The notes: a model not told the origin generated them from the sequence alone. Positions 1-9,403 are shown, counted from the stretch's first letter. The stretch: 55,857 bases of DNA from Oscillospiraceae bacterium (GCA_020024475.1 JAHHTS010000006.1:1-55857), one strand, 5' to 3'. Program-made: numbers and translations.

Positions 1-101
1 AAAATTATTTAGTATCAAATAAGTTATTTAATCTATAATTATATATAAATAATTTTGATAAATTGAGACTGATAATATGTATGATAGGAGAAAAAGTTAG
101 T

Positions 102-1124
102 ATGTTCGGAGTGAACAAAAGCATAGGCATTGACCTGGGTACAGCAAACACATTAGTATTTATGAAAGGTAAAGGCGTAATCATGCGTGAACCTAGCGTG
201 GTTGCTGTTGATACAAAAAATGATACAGTAAAATTTGTTGGTAATGAGGCAAAAGATGTTATTGGTAAGACACCTGGTTCAATCATGGTAGTAAGACCTC
301 TTAAAGATGGCGTTATTGCAGACTTCGATGTTACAGCAGCTATGCTTAAAATATTTATAAAAAAAGCTTGTGGTCCATCATTACTTTTTAAGCCAACAGT
401 AGTTATCTGTATTCCATCAGGCGTTACAGAAGTTGAAAGAAGAGCTGTAAGAGAGGCAAGTATGAGCGCTGGTGCTGGTAATGTTATGATTATTGAAGAA
501 CCAATGGCTGCAGCTATCGGTGCTGGACTTCCAGTTCAGGAACCTGCTGGTAGTATGGTTGTTGATATTGGTGGCGGTACAAGCGAAGTTGCTGTTATTT
601 CACTTAATGGCATTGTTGCTTCACGCAGTGTAAGAACTGGTGGTGACGAGTTCGACCAGGCTATCATCAACTATATTAAAAGAAAATTTAACCTACTTAT
701 TGGTGAACGTTCAGCGGAAAGAATTAAAATTGAAGTTGGTACAGCATATAAGCTTGATGAAGACCTTACACTTGAAGTTAAAGGTCGTAATCTTATAAAT
801 GGCTTGCCAAAAAATGCTATTATTTCATCAGAAGATGTAAGAGATGCCCTTCGTGAAAGCCTTGAAAAAATCATTGAAGCTGTTAAAGAAACATTGGAAA
901 GGACTCCACCGGAACTTGCAGCAGATATTATCGATAGAGGTATAACACTTACAGGTGGTGGTGCATTATTGCGTGGACTTGATCGACTTATCTGTGCCGA
1001 AACAGGAATCGATGTTCATGTGGCAGAAAATCCACTTGATTGCGTAGCAAATGGGACAGGTTATGTACTCGACCATATGGACACTCTCAAAGACGTGCTT
1101 CAGGAAAACAACAGAACTATTTAG
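102..1124 (+). CDS. mreB: Rod shape-determining protein MreB
   Basis: Actin-like ATPase that forms filaments under the membrane and directs side-wall peptidoglycan synthesis with MreC, MreD, PBP2 and usually RodA. The 340-residue length is normal. The first phosphate loop (GIDLGTANT, residues 9-17), the second (DIGGGTSEVAV, near residue 155) and the adenosine motif (TGGGALLRGLD, near residue 285) are all visible. I start at the ATG at 102 because an AGGAG lies 11 bases upstream; the frame is open to a TTG at 63 and an ATG at 81, but neither has a good site. First gene of an mreBCD-PBP2 cluster. A hairpin follows it before mreC, so mreB may be made in excess of the rest. Confidence 0.95.
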   Translation: MFGVNKSIGIDLGTANTLVFMKGKGVIMREPSVVAVDTKNDTVKFVGNEAKDVIGKTPGSIMVVRPLKDGVIADFDVTAAMLKIFIKKACGPSLLFKPTVVICIPSGVTEVERRAVREASMSAGAGNVMIIEEPMAAAIGAGLPVQEPAGSMVVDIGGGTSEVAVISLNGIVASRSVRTGGDEFDQAIINYIKRKFNLLIGERSAERIKIEVGTAYKLDEDLTLEVKGRNLINGLPKNAIISSEDVRDALRESLEKIIEAVKETLERTPPELAADIIDRGITLTGGGALLRGLDRLICAETGIDVHVAENPLDCVANGTGYVLDHMDTLKDVLQENNRTI

Positions 1125-1136
1125 TTTATGATATAT

Positions 1137-1170
1137 TTTGCAAGCTCGTTTTTATGGGCTTGCAAATTTG
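1137..1170 (+). terminator. Hairpin between mreB and mreC, possible partial terminator
   Basis: Perfect 9-bp stem (TTTGCAAGC, 1137-1145, with GCTTGCAAA, 1158-1166), 12-base loop, followed by TTTGTTAT. The weak T tract suggests partial termination or an mRNA-stabilising hairpin. Confidence 0.5.
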
Positions 1171-1208
1171 TTATATAAAAGTTTTAAAACTGTTAAAGGA
1201 GTAATATT

Positions 1209-2033
1209 GTGAACTCACAGTCTAAGATAAAAAGGATTGTCATTGGAGTTTTTTTGCTGGTTATAGGAATTATGACTTATGCAGCATCAAGCGGAAAACT
1301 TACAACAGCACCACAAAATTTACTAGGTGCAATGGCTGTTCCTTTTCAAAAAGTGGCGGCATCTGTTTCAAATAAATTTGATTTATGGATGGACAAAAAA
1401 ATAAATATAAATAATATTATAGAAGAAAATGAACAATTAAAGAAAGAATTGTCAAAACTAAGATCAAAGCAAATTTTGTATGACCAACTTGCACAAGAGA
1501 ATAATGAGTACAAAAAACTTTTAAATGTATCGGAAGATGTTTTCAATTACGAAACTGTGGATGCAAGTGTAATAGGTCGTGATGGAATGGATAAGTTTTA
1601 TTCTTTCACTATCGATAAAGGAGATAATCACGGGATTGAAGTAAATGATGTAGTTATGACATCAGATGGGGTTGTTGGTGTTATTTTGGAAACAGGACCA
1701 AACTTTTCAAAGGTGGCTACAATTTTAAGTCCAGCTGTAAGTATAGGATGTTTTGTTGGAAGAGATAGAGATATAGGTGTAGCATCAGGAAATTACAACT
1801 TGGCGGAAAATGGAGCTTGTGTAGTAGATTATTTACCTAAAGAAACTACTGCAAAAGAAGGTGATATTGTAAGCAGTTCAGGGTATGGTACAGTTTTTCC
1901 TAAAGATTTGATTATAGGCACAGTGGAAACTGTTACAATAGATGAATCTGGTAACTCAATGACAGCTAAAGTAAAACCTGCAGCAGACATAATGAATGTA
2001 AAATTTGTATTTGTTATAACAAATTTTAATTAA
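1209..2033 (+). CDS. mreC: Rod shape-determining protein MreC
   Basis: Bitopic membrane protein of the elongasome that links MreB to the periplasmic-side synthases. A membrane segment lies at about residues 9-27, then a coiled coil (about 65-105, rich in E, K, L, N), then two beta domains with the typical run ending in a GDIVSSSGYGTVFPKDL-like motif near residue 220. The start is a GTG at 1209 with AAAGGAG just upstream. 274 residues is normal for the family. mreD follows after 9 bases. Confidence 0.93.
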   Translation: MNSQSKIKRIVIGVFLLVIGIMTYAASSGKLTTAPQNLLGAMAVPFQKVAASVSNKFDLWMDKKININNIIEENEQLKKELSKLRSKQILYDQLAQENNEYKKLLNVSEDVFNYETVDASVIGRDGMDKFYSFTIDKGDNHGIEVNDVVMTSDGVVGVILETGPNFSKVATILSPAVSIGCFVGRDRDIGVASGNYNLAENGACVVDYLPKETTAKEGDIVSSSGYGTVFPKDLIIGTVETVTIDESGNSMTAKVKPAADIMNVKFVFVITNFN

Positions 2034-2042
2034 GGAAAAACT

Positions 2043-2570
2043 ATGGATAGAAGAACTATTATATTAAAGCAAATTGCAAAATATGGAATATTTTCAATAA
2101 GTGTTTTTGTATTATATATTTTGCAGTCAATACCTGGCTTTTTGCAGATTTTTGGAATAAAACCCGTCTTTATTATCCCTTTTTGCATAACAATCTCTAT
2201 GCTTGATGAAAGCTTACAGGCGGGAATAGTTTATCTTATAGGCGGATTTTTAACAGACCTTTCATCTGGCAGAGTAGTTGGAACATTCACATTGGCACTA
2301 ATGATGGCGTGTTTTGCAGGTATAATTGCTGTGAAGTATTTTTTTCGTCAAGAAAAGCAAAATTATTATTTTTTCACCTTTGCCGCTATGGTAATAATGC
2401 TAACTGTTGATTTCTTTTTTTCATATATGATGACAGGTTTTTCTGGTAAACTTTGGTTTTACGTAAAAAATGTTATACTGTTAAGTGCGTATAGTGCAGC
2501 GTTTACAAATATATTTTATAAATTTATAGATTTTATCAATATACGCTTTATGCGCTTTGATGCGAGGTAG
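2043..2570 (+). CDS. mreD: Rod shape-determining protein MreD
   Basis: Small integral membrane protein of the elongasome, 175 residues with about five hydrophobic segments and the glycine-rich GGFLTDLSSGR region typical of MreD. Sequence conservation in this family is low; the call rests on the membrane pattern plus its place between mreC and PBP2. The ATG at 2043 follows AAGGAAAAACT. The stop is only two bases before the GTG of the next gene, so translation is probably coupled. Confidence 0.88.
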   Translation: MDRRTIILKQIAKYGIFSISVFVLYILQSIPGFLQIFGIKPVFIIPFCITISMLDESLQAGIVYLIGGFLTDLSSGRVVGTFTLALMMACFAGIIAVKYFFRQEKQNYYFFTFAAMVIMLTVDFFFSYMMTGFSGKLWFYVKNVILLSAYSAAFTNIFYKFIDFINIRFMRFDAR

Positions 2571-2572
2571 AA

Positions 2573-4603
2573 GTGAAAAAAGTTCTAGAAGAAAGATTAA
2601 ATATACTTATTTTAGCTGTTGTAGCTATATTATTTGTATTTACTATGAGATTGGTTAAATTTCAAATTATAGATGGAGAGAAATATTATTCTAAGTCAAA
2701 TTCTAAGACAAGAATAAATCAGCCGGTAACAGCAGCTAGAGGTGATATAACTGATATAAATGGTATACCTTTATCGGGCGGAGAAGTTGTTTTTGACATC
2801 ACTGTAAATAAGGCATATATGCCAAATGGTATGCTTAATGAAAGATTGTTACAGGCTATAAAAATTCTTGAAGAAAAAGGTGAAGAGCTAAATGATATCT
2901 TACCTATATCAAGAACAAAGCCATATAAATTTTTTGAAGATAAAGAAGCTGAAATAAATCGCTTACGAACTGATGTAGCAAAAGTGGCTATTTATGCTAC
3001 AGAAGACGATATAATGACTAAACTTGTAGAAAGATATTCGTTGGAAAATATTCCAAATGATTATCAAAGATTGATGGCAGGCATCCGTTATACAATGGAG
3101 AGAGAAGGGTATTCAGCTTCATATCCATTTGATATAGCTAAAGATGTAAACATAGAAACCGCTACTATTTTTAAGGAAAGATCTCGTGATTTAACGGGTA
3201 TAGAAGTTACTTCAGATAGCAAAAGGGATTATTCTGATGGAACAATATTGCCTCATTTATTAGGTACTGTTGGGCCGATATATGCAGAAGAATATGAGCA
3301 ACTTAAAAATCAAGGCTATGGACTGAATGATATATTAGGGAAATCAGGACTTGAAAAATCTTATGAAAGTTATTTGAAGGGGACTGATGGTATTGTTCAA
3401 ATAGAAAAAAATATTTACGGCGAAATCACTGATATGGATACAATAAAAGCCCCACAGCCTGGTAATAATGTAAAACTGACAATAGATGCAGAGTTCCAGA
3501 AAAAAGCAAATGCAATTTTGGAAGATCAAGTTAAAATGTTACAGTCAAGACGGCGGGGCTGGGGTAAAGAATGTACTGCAGCAACGATGGTAGTAATCAA
3601 TGTAAAAACAGGTGGTATAATCGCAATCAGTAACTATCCAACATATGACCTTAACCAATATTCAGAAAAATATGACGAATATGCTAATAATCCCAACACA
3701 CCACTTTTTAATCGTGCATTACAGGGTCAGTATAGACCTGGTTCAGTATTTAAACCAAATGTAGCAGCAGCAGCGTTGCAAGCAGGCATCATTGATGAAA
3801 ATTATACCTATAAATGTAGTGGTGTCTATGATTACTATACAGAGGCACAATGGGGCGGAAAACGACCTGGTTGTGCAGGTGGTAAAGCCCATGGGGTTAT
3901 AAATGTAAAGGATGCTCTTAAAGTTAGTTGCAACTGTTTCTTTTATGATTTGAGTAGGAAACTTGGAATTGAGGCAATAAATGATTCGGCTCACAATATG
4001 GGACTTGGTGTTCTTACAGGAATAGAAACAAATGAAAAAATAGGAAGGCTTTCCTGCCCTGAATACACACAACAACTAGGGGGTATATGGCAGGAAGGTA
4101 ATGTTATTCAGTCAGCTATTGGTCAGCTTGACACAGCAATCACACCTATACAACTGGCTACATATGCATCAACAATTGCTAATCGTGGTGTAAGATATGC
4201 TACACATATTGTTGATAGTATAGTTAGTTATGATGGCTCTGAGATTGTATATGAAACACCTATTACAGTTTTGTCAAAAACTGAAAACACAAATAATGCC
4301 TTTGATGTTGTCGAAAAAGGTATGGTTATGGCATCTTCAGAAGGAAATGCATCTATGTATCTCGCAGATTTGCCATTTCAAGTAGCCACTAAAACTGGTA
4401 CTGCACAGGTGCCTGGTGATTTATATAATTCTACAATTATGGCTTATGGTCCAGTGGGAAATCCAGAGATAGCTATAGCTATAATAGCAGAAAAAGGTGG
4501 TAATGGTTATAATTTGGCTTATGGTGTAAGAAATATATTTAAAGCATATTATGGAATTGAGCAAACTGCCGAACAAGAACAAGAACAAGTACAAGAACAA
4601 TAA
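2573..4603 (+). CDS. mrdA: Class B penicillin-binding protein 2 (elongation transpeptidase)
   Basis: D,D-transpeptidase that cross-links new side-wall peptidoglycan. One N-terminal membrane segment (about residues 9-28), a PBP-dimer domain (about 50-290) and the transpeptidase domain with SVFK (S391, K394), SCN (S452-N454) and KTGT (K607) all present. 676 residues is usual for PBP2. The GTG start at 2573 is inferred from tight packing with mreD. The C terminus is a short Glu/Gln tail encoded by a near-perfect hexamer repeat that continues past the stop codon. rodA, its usual glycosyltransferase partner, is not in this window. Confidence 0.93.
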   Translation: MKKVLEERLNILILAVVAILFVFTMRLVKFQIIDGEKYYSKSNSKTRINQPVTAARGDITDINGIPLSGGEVVFDITVNKAYMPNGMLNERLLQAIKILEEKGEELNDILPISRTKPYKFFEDKEAEINRLRTDVAKVAIYATEDDIMTKLVERYSLENIPNDYQRLMAGIRYTMEREGYSASYPFDIAKDVNIETATIFKERSRDLTGIEVTSDSKRDYSDGTILPHLLGTVGPIYAEEYEQLKNQGYGLNDILGKSGLEKSYESYLKGTDGIVQIEKNIYGEITDMDTIKAPQPGNNVKLTIDAEFQKKANAILEDQVKMLQSRRRGWGKECTAATMVVINVKTGGIIAISNYPTYDLNQYSEKYDEYANNPNTPLFNRALQGQYRPGSVFKPNVAAAALQAGIIDENYTYKCSGVYDYYTEAQWGGKRPGCAGGKAHGVINVKDALKVSCNCFFYDLSRKLGIEAINDSAHNMGLGVLTGIETNEKIGRLSCPEYTQQLGGIWQEGNVIQSAIGQLDTAITPIQLATYASTIANRGVRYATHIVDSIVSYDGSEIVYETPITVLSKTENTNNAFDVVEKGMVMASSEGNASMYLADLPFQVATKTGTAQVPGDLYNSTIMAYGPVGNPEIAIAIIAEKGGNGYNLAYGVRNIFKAYYGIEQTAEQEQEQVQEQ

Positions 4604-4613
4604 CAATAACAAT
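4565..4613 (+). repeat. CAAGAA/CAATAA short tandem repeat across the PBP2 stop codon
   Basis: From about 4565 the DNA runs as repeated GAACAA/CAAGAA units and, after the TAA at 4601-4603, as AACAATAACAATAACAATAG. The repeat encodes the E/Q tail of PBP2 and extends about 10 bases beyond it. Tracts of this kind can change length by slippage, which would alter the tail. Confidence 0.7.
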
Positions 4614-4666
4614 AGCATAATAAATTTATTATGGTTATAAAAATACACTAAAACGGTTTAAAAATA

Positions 4667-4695
4667 TTGTATGTAGGCTTATTTTGTGATATAAT
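4667..4695 (+). promoter_or_regulatory. Promoter for minD-mgsA
   Basis: TTGTAT (4667-4672), 17-base spacer, TATAAT (4690-4695). It lies 72 bases upstream of the minD start, so minD and mgsA can be transcribed apart from the mre genes. Confidence 0.6.
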
Positions 4696-4761
4696 AAACT
4701 TTGTAACAGAGTATTGTCGAAATCATATTGTTACTCAATTATTTATCTATTTGGAGGCAAT

Positions 4762-5490
4762 ATGGCAACGGTTATTATGATAGCTTCGGGCAAGGGTGGC
4801 ACAGGTAAAAGCACGTTTGCTACATTTCTTTCCACAGAATTAGCCCAAGCAAATAAAAGAACATTGCTTATAGAACTTGATGCAGGGTTAAGAAGTATAG
4901 ATGTTATAGCAGGAATACAGCAAGAAGCTGTTTACGACATAGCTGATGTACTCATGGGCAGATGTGATGCCAATAAAGCTATGTCGTTCAGCCCATATAC
5001 AGAAAACTTGCGTATAATTTCTGCACCATATAAAAGCTATGATACTGATTTTTCTAATTTTAAAAAAGTTATTGATAGCCTTTATGATGATTTTGATTAT
5101 ATTATTGTTGATACTGCTGCAGGACTTGGAAATGCTTTTTATGCAACAAGTAAGGTGAGCGTTATTGGCATAATAGTTGTTACACCTGATATTATAAGTG
5201 TTAGAGATGGACGATTAGTTTCTGATGAGCTTTATAATGCAGGTATCAAAGATATAAGACTTGTTATAAACAAGTTTTCACAACAAACCTTTAGATATTC
5301 GGGATTTAATGACCTTGATGAGGTTATTGATGAAGTTTGTGCCAGACTTTTAGGAGTAATACCAATGTCGAGACAGATTGCAGTCAACGCCATAAATGGT
5401 GAGCAATTGACAGTTGGAAGTCAAGAAAAACAGATTTTTACTGCAATTTCTCAAAGAATTAGAGGTAAAGATATACAAATTATTATATAA
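4762..5490 (+). CDS. minD: MinD/ParA-family ATPase
   Basis: Deviant Walker-A ATPase of the MinD/ParA superfamily. The P loop is GKGGTGKST (K11 and K16), with a DTAAG switch region near residue 122. MinD positions the division inhibitor MinC. In many clostridia mreBCD-PBP2 is followed by minC, minD, minE and rodA, then mgsA; here only this gene lies between PBP2 and mgsA. The last residues (RIRGKDIQIII) are short and do not form the long amphipathic membrane-targeting helix seen in typical MinD. Start: ATG at 4762 behind TTGGAGGCAAT. 242 residues, slightly short. It could be a MinD-like paralogue with another partner; the gene name rests mainly on neighbourhood. Confidence 0.7.
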   Translation: MATVIMIASGKGGTGKSTFATFLSTELAQANKRTLLIELDAGLRSIDVIAGIQQEAVYDIADVLMGRCDANKAMSFSPYTENLRIISAPYKSYDTDFSNFKKVIDSLYDDFDYIIVDTAAGLGNAFYATSKVSVIGIIVVTPDIISVRDGRLVSDELYNAGIKDIRLVINKFSQQTFRYSGFNDLDEVIDEVCARLLGVIPMSRQIAVNAINGEQLTVGSQEKQIFTAISQRIRGKDIQIII

Positions 5491-5502
5491 TGGAGGAACA
5501 TA

Positions 5503-5913
5503 ATGAATATTGCACTTATTGCACATGATAAAAAGAAAGAACTTATGGTGCAGTTTTGCATCGCTTATAGTGGTATTCTTGCAAAGCATAATTTGCTAGC
5601 CACTGGTGTTACAGGTAAAATGGTAGCAGAGGCTACAGGTCTTAAAGTACATCGTTTTTATAGTGGTTCACAGGGTGGAGACCAACAGATAGCTGCAAGA
5701 CTTCAGTATAACGAAATAGATATGCTCCTCTTCTTCCGTGACCCAATCACAGCTAAGGCAGGCGAACCAAATGATAAAAACTTGCTTAGACTTTGTGATG
5801 AAAATAATATTCCAGTAGCAACAAACATTGCGACTGCTGAAGTTCTTATTCACGGCCTTGAAAGAGGAGACCTAGATTGGAGAAACATTGTAAATCCAAT
5901 CAATAATCGATAA
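5503..5913 (+). CDS. mgsA: Methylglyoxal synthase
   Basis: Converts dihydroxyacetone phosphate to methylglyoxal and phosphate, a bypass that relieves sugar-phosphate build-up. All family motifs are present in 136 residues: ALIAHDKKK at the N terminus, TGVTG (phosphate binding), SGSQGGDQQI and FFRDP with the catalytic Asp residues, and TNIATAE near the C terminus. ATG at 5503 with GGAGG eleven bases before it. It follows minD by 12 bases and shares its promoter; a strong terminator closes the operon. Confidence 0.95.
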   Translation: MNIALIAHDKKKELMVQFCIAYSGILAKHNLLATGVTGKMVAEATGLKVHRFYSGSQGGDQQIAARLQYNEIDMLLFFRDPITAKAGEPNDKNLLRLCDENNIPVATNIATAEVLIHGLERGDLDWRNIVNPINNR

Positions 5914-5926
5914 TCAAATATGATAA

Positions 5927-5964
5927 AAAATGTCCTGCTAAAGATGCCCAGCAGGGCATTTTTG
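5927..5964 (+). terminator. Intrinsic terminator after mgsA
   Basis: Stem TGTCCTGCT (5931-5939) with AGCAGGGCA (5950-5958), one G-U pair, then TTTTTGTTT. Ends the minD-mgsA transcript. Confidence 0.85.
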
Positions 5965-6001
5965 TTTCATAAACGCTGCAATAAAATATGTTAAATGTTG
6001 A

Positions 6002-6030
6002 CTGTCATGTGCTTTTTGTGGTACTATAAT
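6002..6030 (+). promoter_or_regulatory. Promoter for hisS-aspS
   Basis: CTGTCA (6002-6007), 17-base spacer, perfect TATAAT (6025-6030), 60 bases before hisS. No T-box leader: no specifier/antiterminator structure or TGGNACCGCG-like element is present. Confidence 0.55.
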
Positions 6031-6090
6031 TAGAAGATAAAATTGTTTTTTTGATAAAAAATTGATTTTACAAAAGAGAGGGGAAAAGCT

Positions 6091-7350
6091 ATGGCACAGA
6101 AAATAACAGGTCCTCGTGGCACACAAGATGTAGCTGTAAGTGAAAGCTACAAGTGGCTTCTGTTAGAAGAAAAATTAAGAAAAATTGTAGATCAGTATGG
6201 TTTTAAAGAAATCAGAACACCTACATTTGAACATACAGAATTATTTCTTCGCGGTGTGGGTGATACAACAGACATCGTTAATAAAGAAATGTACACTTTC
6301 GAAGATAAAGGAAAAAGAAGCATAACACTTCGTCCTGAAGGAACTTCACCAACAGTTCGCTCTGTTCTTGAAAATGGCACATTGAATGAAGGTTTGCCAC
6401 TTAAGGCATACTATATTCTTAGCTGTTTTAGATATGAGAAACCACAAGCAGGTCGTTTGCGTGAATTTCATCAATTAGGTATTGAACTTTTTGGTGCTCA
6501 AGACTATACAGCAGATGCTGAAGTTATTGCAACAGCGGCAAAGATACTTAAAGATTTAGGACTACAAAATGTAAAACTTAATATAAATTCAATTGGATGC
6601 CCTAATTGTCGTCCAGCTTACCATGAGAAACTTAAAGCTTATTTTGCTGAACATATTGATGAACTTTGCCAAGATTGCAAGTCAAGACTTGAAAGAAACC
6701 CTTTGAGAATTCTTGATTGTAAAGAAGAAAAATGTTCCAGAATTGCTGAAAATGCACCAATAGGTCTGAATAATCTTTGTGATGAATGTAAAGAACATTT
6801 TGAAGGGCTTAAAAAGACATTAGATGCAATGAAAATTGACTACACAATTAATACAAAAATTGTTAGAGGTCTTGATTATTATACAAAGACAGTTTTTGAG
6901 TTTGTTTATGATGGCATAGGTGCACAAGGAACAGTTTGTGGTGGGGGTCGTTATGATGGATTGTTTGAAGAACTTGGTGGAAATCATACGCCAGCAGTTG
7001 GTTTTGGTATGGGAATGGAAAGATTGTTGCTTACGCTTGAAGCAGAAGGAATTAGCTTAGGCGAAGATACTAGACCGGATATTTTCTTTGCAAATATCGG
7101 TGAAGATGCAAAAGTTTTTGCATTTACTATGGCTCAAAAAGCAAGAGATGAAGGTATGAGAGCGCAAAGTGACATTATGGCCCGTAGCCTTAAAGCACAA
7201 ATGAAATATGCTGATAAAATCAAAGCAAGATATACCGTTGTAATTGGTGATGATGAAATATCTAATAAATCAGCGGTTGCCAAAAATATGGAAACTAAAG
7301 AACAGGTTACACTAGACTTTACAAAATCTATAAGTGAACAGTTAAAATAA
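6091..7350 (+). CDS. hisS: Histidyl-tRNA synthetase
   Basis: Class II synthetase charging tRNA-His in the cytoplasm. 419 residues, normal size. Class II motif 2 (TLRPEGTSPTVRSV, then ELFG), the histidine-specific RGLDYYTKTVFEF and GGGRYDGL, and motif 3 (GFGMGMERLL) are all visible, followed by the C-terminal anticodon-binding domain (about 325-419). Cysteine pairs near residues 170-230 (SIGCPNC, DCK) match the insertion domain. ATG at 6091 after AGAGGGGAAAAGCT. aspS follows by 19 bases, a pairing common in Firmicutes. Confidence 0.96.
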   Translation: MAQKITGPRGTQDVAVSESYKWLLLEEKLRKIVDQYGFKEIRTPTFEHTELFLRGVGDTTDIVNKEMYTFEDKGKRSITLRPEGTSPTVRSVLENGTLNEGLPLKAYYILSCFRYEKPQAGRLREFHQLGIELFGAQDYTADAEVIATAAKILKDLGLQNVKLNINSIGCPNCRPAYHEKLKAYFAEHIDELCQDCKSRLERNPLRILDCKEEKCSRIAENAPIGLNNLCDECKEHFEGLKKTLDAMKIDYTINTKIVRGLDYYTKTVFEFVYDGIGAQGTVCGGGRYDGLFEELGGNHTPAVGFGMGMERLLLTLEAEGISLGEDTRPDIFFANIGEDAKVFAFTMAQKARDEGMRAQSDIMARSLKAQMKYADKIKARYTVVIGDDEISNKSAVAKNMETKEQVTLDFTKSISEQLK

Positions 7351-7369
7351 AATATAAGAGGTAATAAAT

Positions 7370-9151
7370 ATGGATACAATGGGCACAATGCGTAGAACTC
7401 ATTATTCTACAGCCCTCACAACTGAAATGGTTGGTCAAGAAGTTGTAGTAGCAGGATATATAGCTAAGAGTAGAGATCTTGGTGCTGTGATTTTCTGCGA
7501 TGTAAGAGATACAAAAGGAATCATTCAAATAAACTTCAATGACGAATGTTCTGCTGAAACATTTGAAAAAGCTAAAACACTTCGTACAGAATATGTAATT
7601 ATGGCGAAAGGTGTTGTAGCTTTGAGAGAAAGTCCTAATGACAATATTCCAACAGGTAAAATTGAAGTTAAAGTAAATGAATTAAAAGTACTTTCAAAAG
7701 CTGAAACAACTCCTTTTGAAATTAAAGATGACATAAATGTTAAAGATGATCTTCGTCTTAAATATCGTTATCTTGATTTGAGAAGATCCACAGCACACGA
7801 AGGTCTTATAGTGCGTCATCGTCTTGCGAAAATTGCAAGAGACTATTTTGATGAAAACGATTTTGTTGAAATTGAAACACCAATTTTGGTTAAATCAACT
7901 CCAGAAGGAGCAAGAGATTATATTGTTCCTTCTCGTGTTCAACCTAATAGATTTTTCGCACTTCCACAGAGTCCACAGCTTTATAAACAGCTGTTGATGC
8001 TTTCAGGATATGATAGATATATGCAGATTGCTCGTTGCTTCCGTGATGAAGATCTTCGTGCAGATCGTCAGCCAGAATTTACGCAGATAGATATTGAAAT
8101 GGCTTATGTGGATGAAATTGATATTCAAACAATAAATGAAGGATTTATCAAACGTGCATTTAAGGAAGTTCTTGATGTTGATGTCCAAACACCATTTATG
8201 AGAATGACATATAAAGATGCTATGGAAAACTATGGTGTTGATAAACCTGATACTCGTTTTGAAATGAAACTTTGTGACATTACAGAATGCGTAAAAAATA
8301 CAGAATTTGTTGTATTTAAAAATGCAATTTCAGCTGGTGGCAGTGTAAGATGTATAGTTGCAAAAGGCCTTGCCGATAAGCTCACAAGAAAAGAAATTGA
8401 CAAAATGACAGATGTCGTAAAAACTTACGGTGCAAAAGGTCTTGCATATACAAGAATGACAGCTGAAAATATTACCTCAAGTTTTGAAAAATTCCTTACA
8501 GAAGAAGAAATTAAAGCAATTAGAGAAAAAACTGGAGCAATAACAGGTGATGTGATCATGGTTGTTGCAAGTGAAGATAACGATGTTGTTTTTGCATCTC
8601 TGGGAGCACTTCGCTTGGCTGTGGCAAAAAAATTCGAACTTTATGATCCGAATAAGTTTAATTTCCTATGGGTAACAGACTTCCCATTGTTTGAGTATGA
8701 CAAGGAAGAAAAACGTTATGTAGCTGTTCATCATCCATTTACTATGCCAAAAGAAGAAGATATTGATAAAATCGAATCTGATCCAGGTTCATGCCGTGCA
8801 AAAGCATACGATATGGTTCTTAATGGAGTTGAACTTGGCGGAGGTTCTATTCGTATATCAAACCCAGAACTTCAGCAGAAAATGTTTAAAACTCTTGGAT
8901 TTACTGAAGAAAGAATGCAGGATAGCTTTGGTTTCCTTATTGAAGCTTATAAATATGGAGCACCACCACATGGTGGTATGGCCTATGGCTTTGATAGGCT
9001 TTGTATGCTTATGGGCAAGAAAGAATCTATTAGAGATGTTATTGCATTCCCTAAAGTACAAAATGCAAGTGAACTTATGACAGGCTGTCCAGATGTAGTG
9101 GAACAAAAACAGCTTGATGAACTTTATATTGATTTGATTGAAAAAAAATAA
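7370..9151 (+). CDS. aspS: Aspartyl-tRNA synthetase
   Basis: Class IIb synthetase charging tRNA-Asp (and possibly tRNA-Asn; specificity cannot be told here). OB-fold anticodon domain at about residues 1-110, motif 1 (DFVEIETPIL), motif 2 (RCFRDEDLRADRQPEFTQID), the bacterial GAD insertion (about 290-420) and motif 3 (GMAYGFDRL) near residue 545. 593 residues is the normal bacterial length. ATG at 7370 has AGAGG upstream. Co-transcribed with hisS; a terminator lies about 210 bases downstream. Confidence 0.96.
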   Translation: MDTMGTMRRTHYSTALTTEMVGQEVVVAGYIAKSRDLGAVIFCDVRDTKGIIQINFNDECSAETFEKAKTLRTEYVIMAKGVVALRESPNDNIPTGKIEVKVNELKVLSKAETTPFEIKDDINVKDDLRLKYRYLDLRRSTAHEGLIVRHRLAKIARDYFDENDFVEIETPILVKSTPEGARDYIVPSRVQPNRFFALPQSPQLYKQLLMLSGYDRYMQIARCFRDEDLRADRQPEFTQIDIEMAYVDEIDIQTINEGFIKRAFKEVLDVDVQTPFMRMTYKDAMENYGVDKPDTRFEMKLCDITECVKNTEFVVFKNAISAGGSVRCIVAKGLADKLTRKEIDKMTDVVKTYGAKGLAYTRMTAENITSSFEKFLTEEEIKAIREKTGAITGDVIMVVASEDNDVVFASLGALRLAVAKKFELYDPNKFNFLWVTDFPLFEYDKEEKRYVAVHHPFTMPKEEDIDKIESDPGSCRAKAYDMVLNGVELGGGSIRISNPELQQKMFKTLGFTEERMQDSFGFLIEAYKYGAPPHGGMAYGFDRLCMLMGKKESIRDVIAFPKVQNASELMTGCPDVVEQKQLDELYIDLIEKK

Positions 9152-9358
9152 TATAATACTGTTGTCATATTATATTTTATAGTTGAAATTAAATAAAAAG
9201 ATGTAAAATATATTAGCGTCAATTTTTAGTATTGGTAAATGTTATTATGCATATTTTTTATTATTGAAATTTGATTATATATATTGATTTTGCAGTTGAT
9301 GTCGTTATTGCAAATTATGAAATAACTAAATCAAGCTAAAAAACACTAATAAATAAAA

Positions 9359-9394
9359 AGTCCTGGCGATATAATATCGTCAGGATTTTTTTAT
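9359..9394 (+). terminator. Intrinsic terminator after hisS-aspS
   Basis: Stem TCCTGGCGAT (9361-9370) with ATCGTCAGGA (9376-9385), one G-U pair, followed by TTTTTTTATTT. Confidence 0.85.
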
Positions 9395-9403
9395 TTGCCT
9401 TAA

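Noticed and set aside
6000..6090. T-box leader upstream of hisS
   Set aside because: No specifier hairpin or antiterminator with a TGGNACC-type element; the promoter is only 60 bases from the start.
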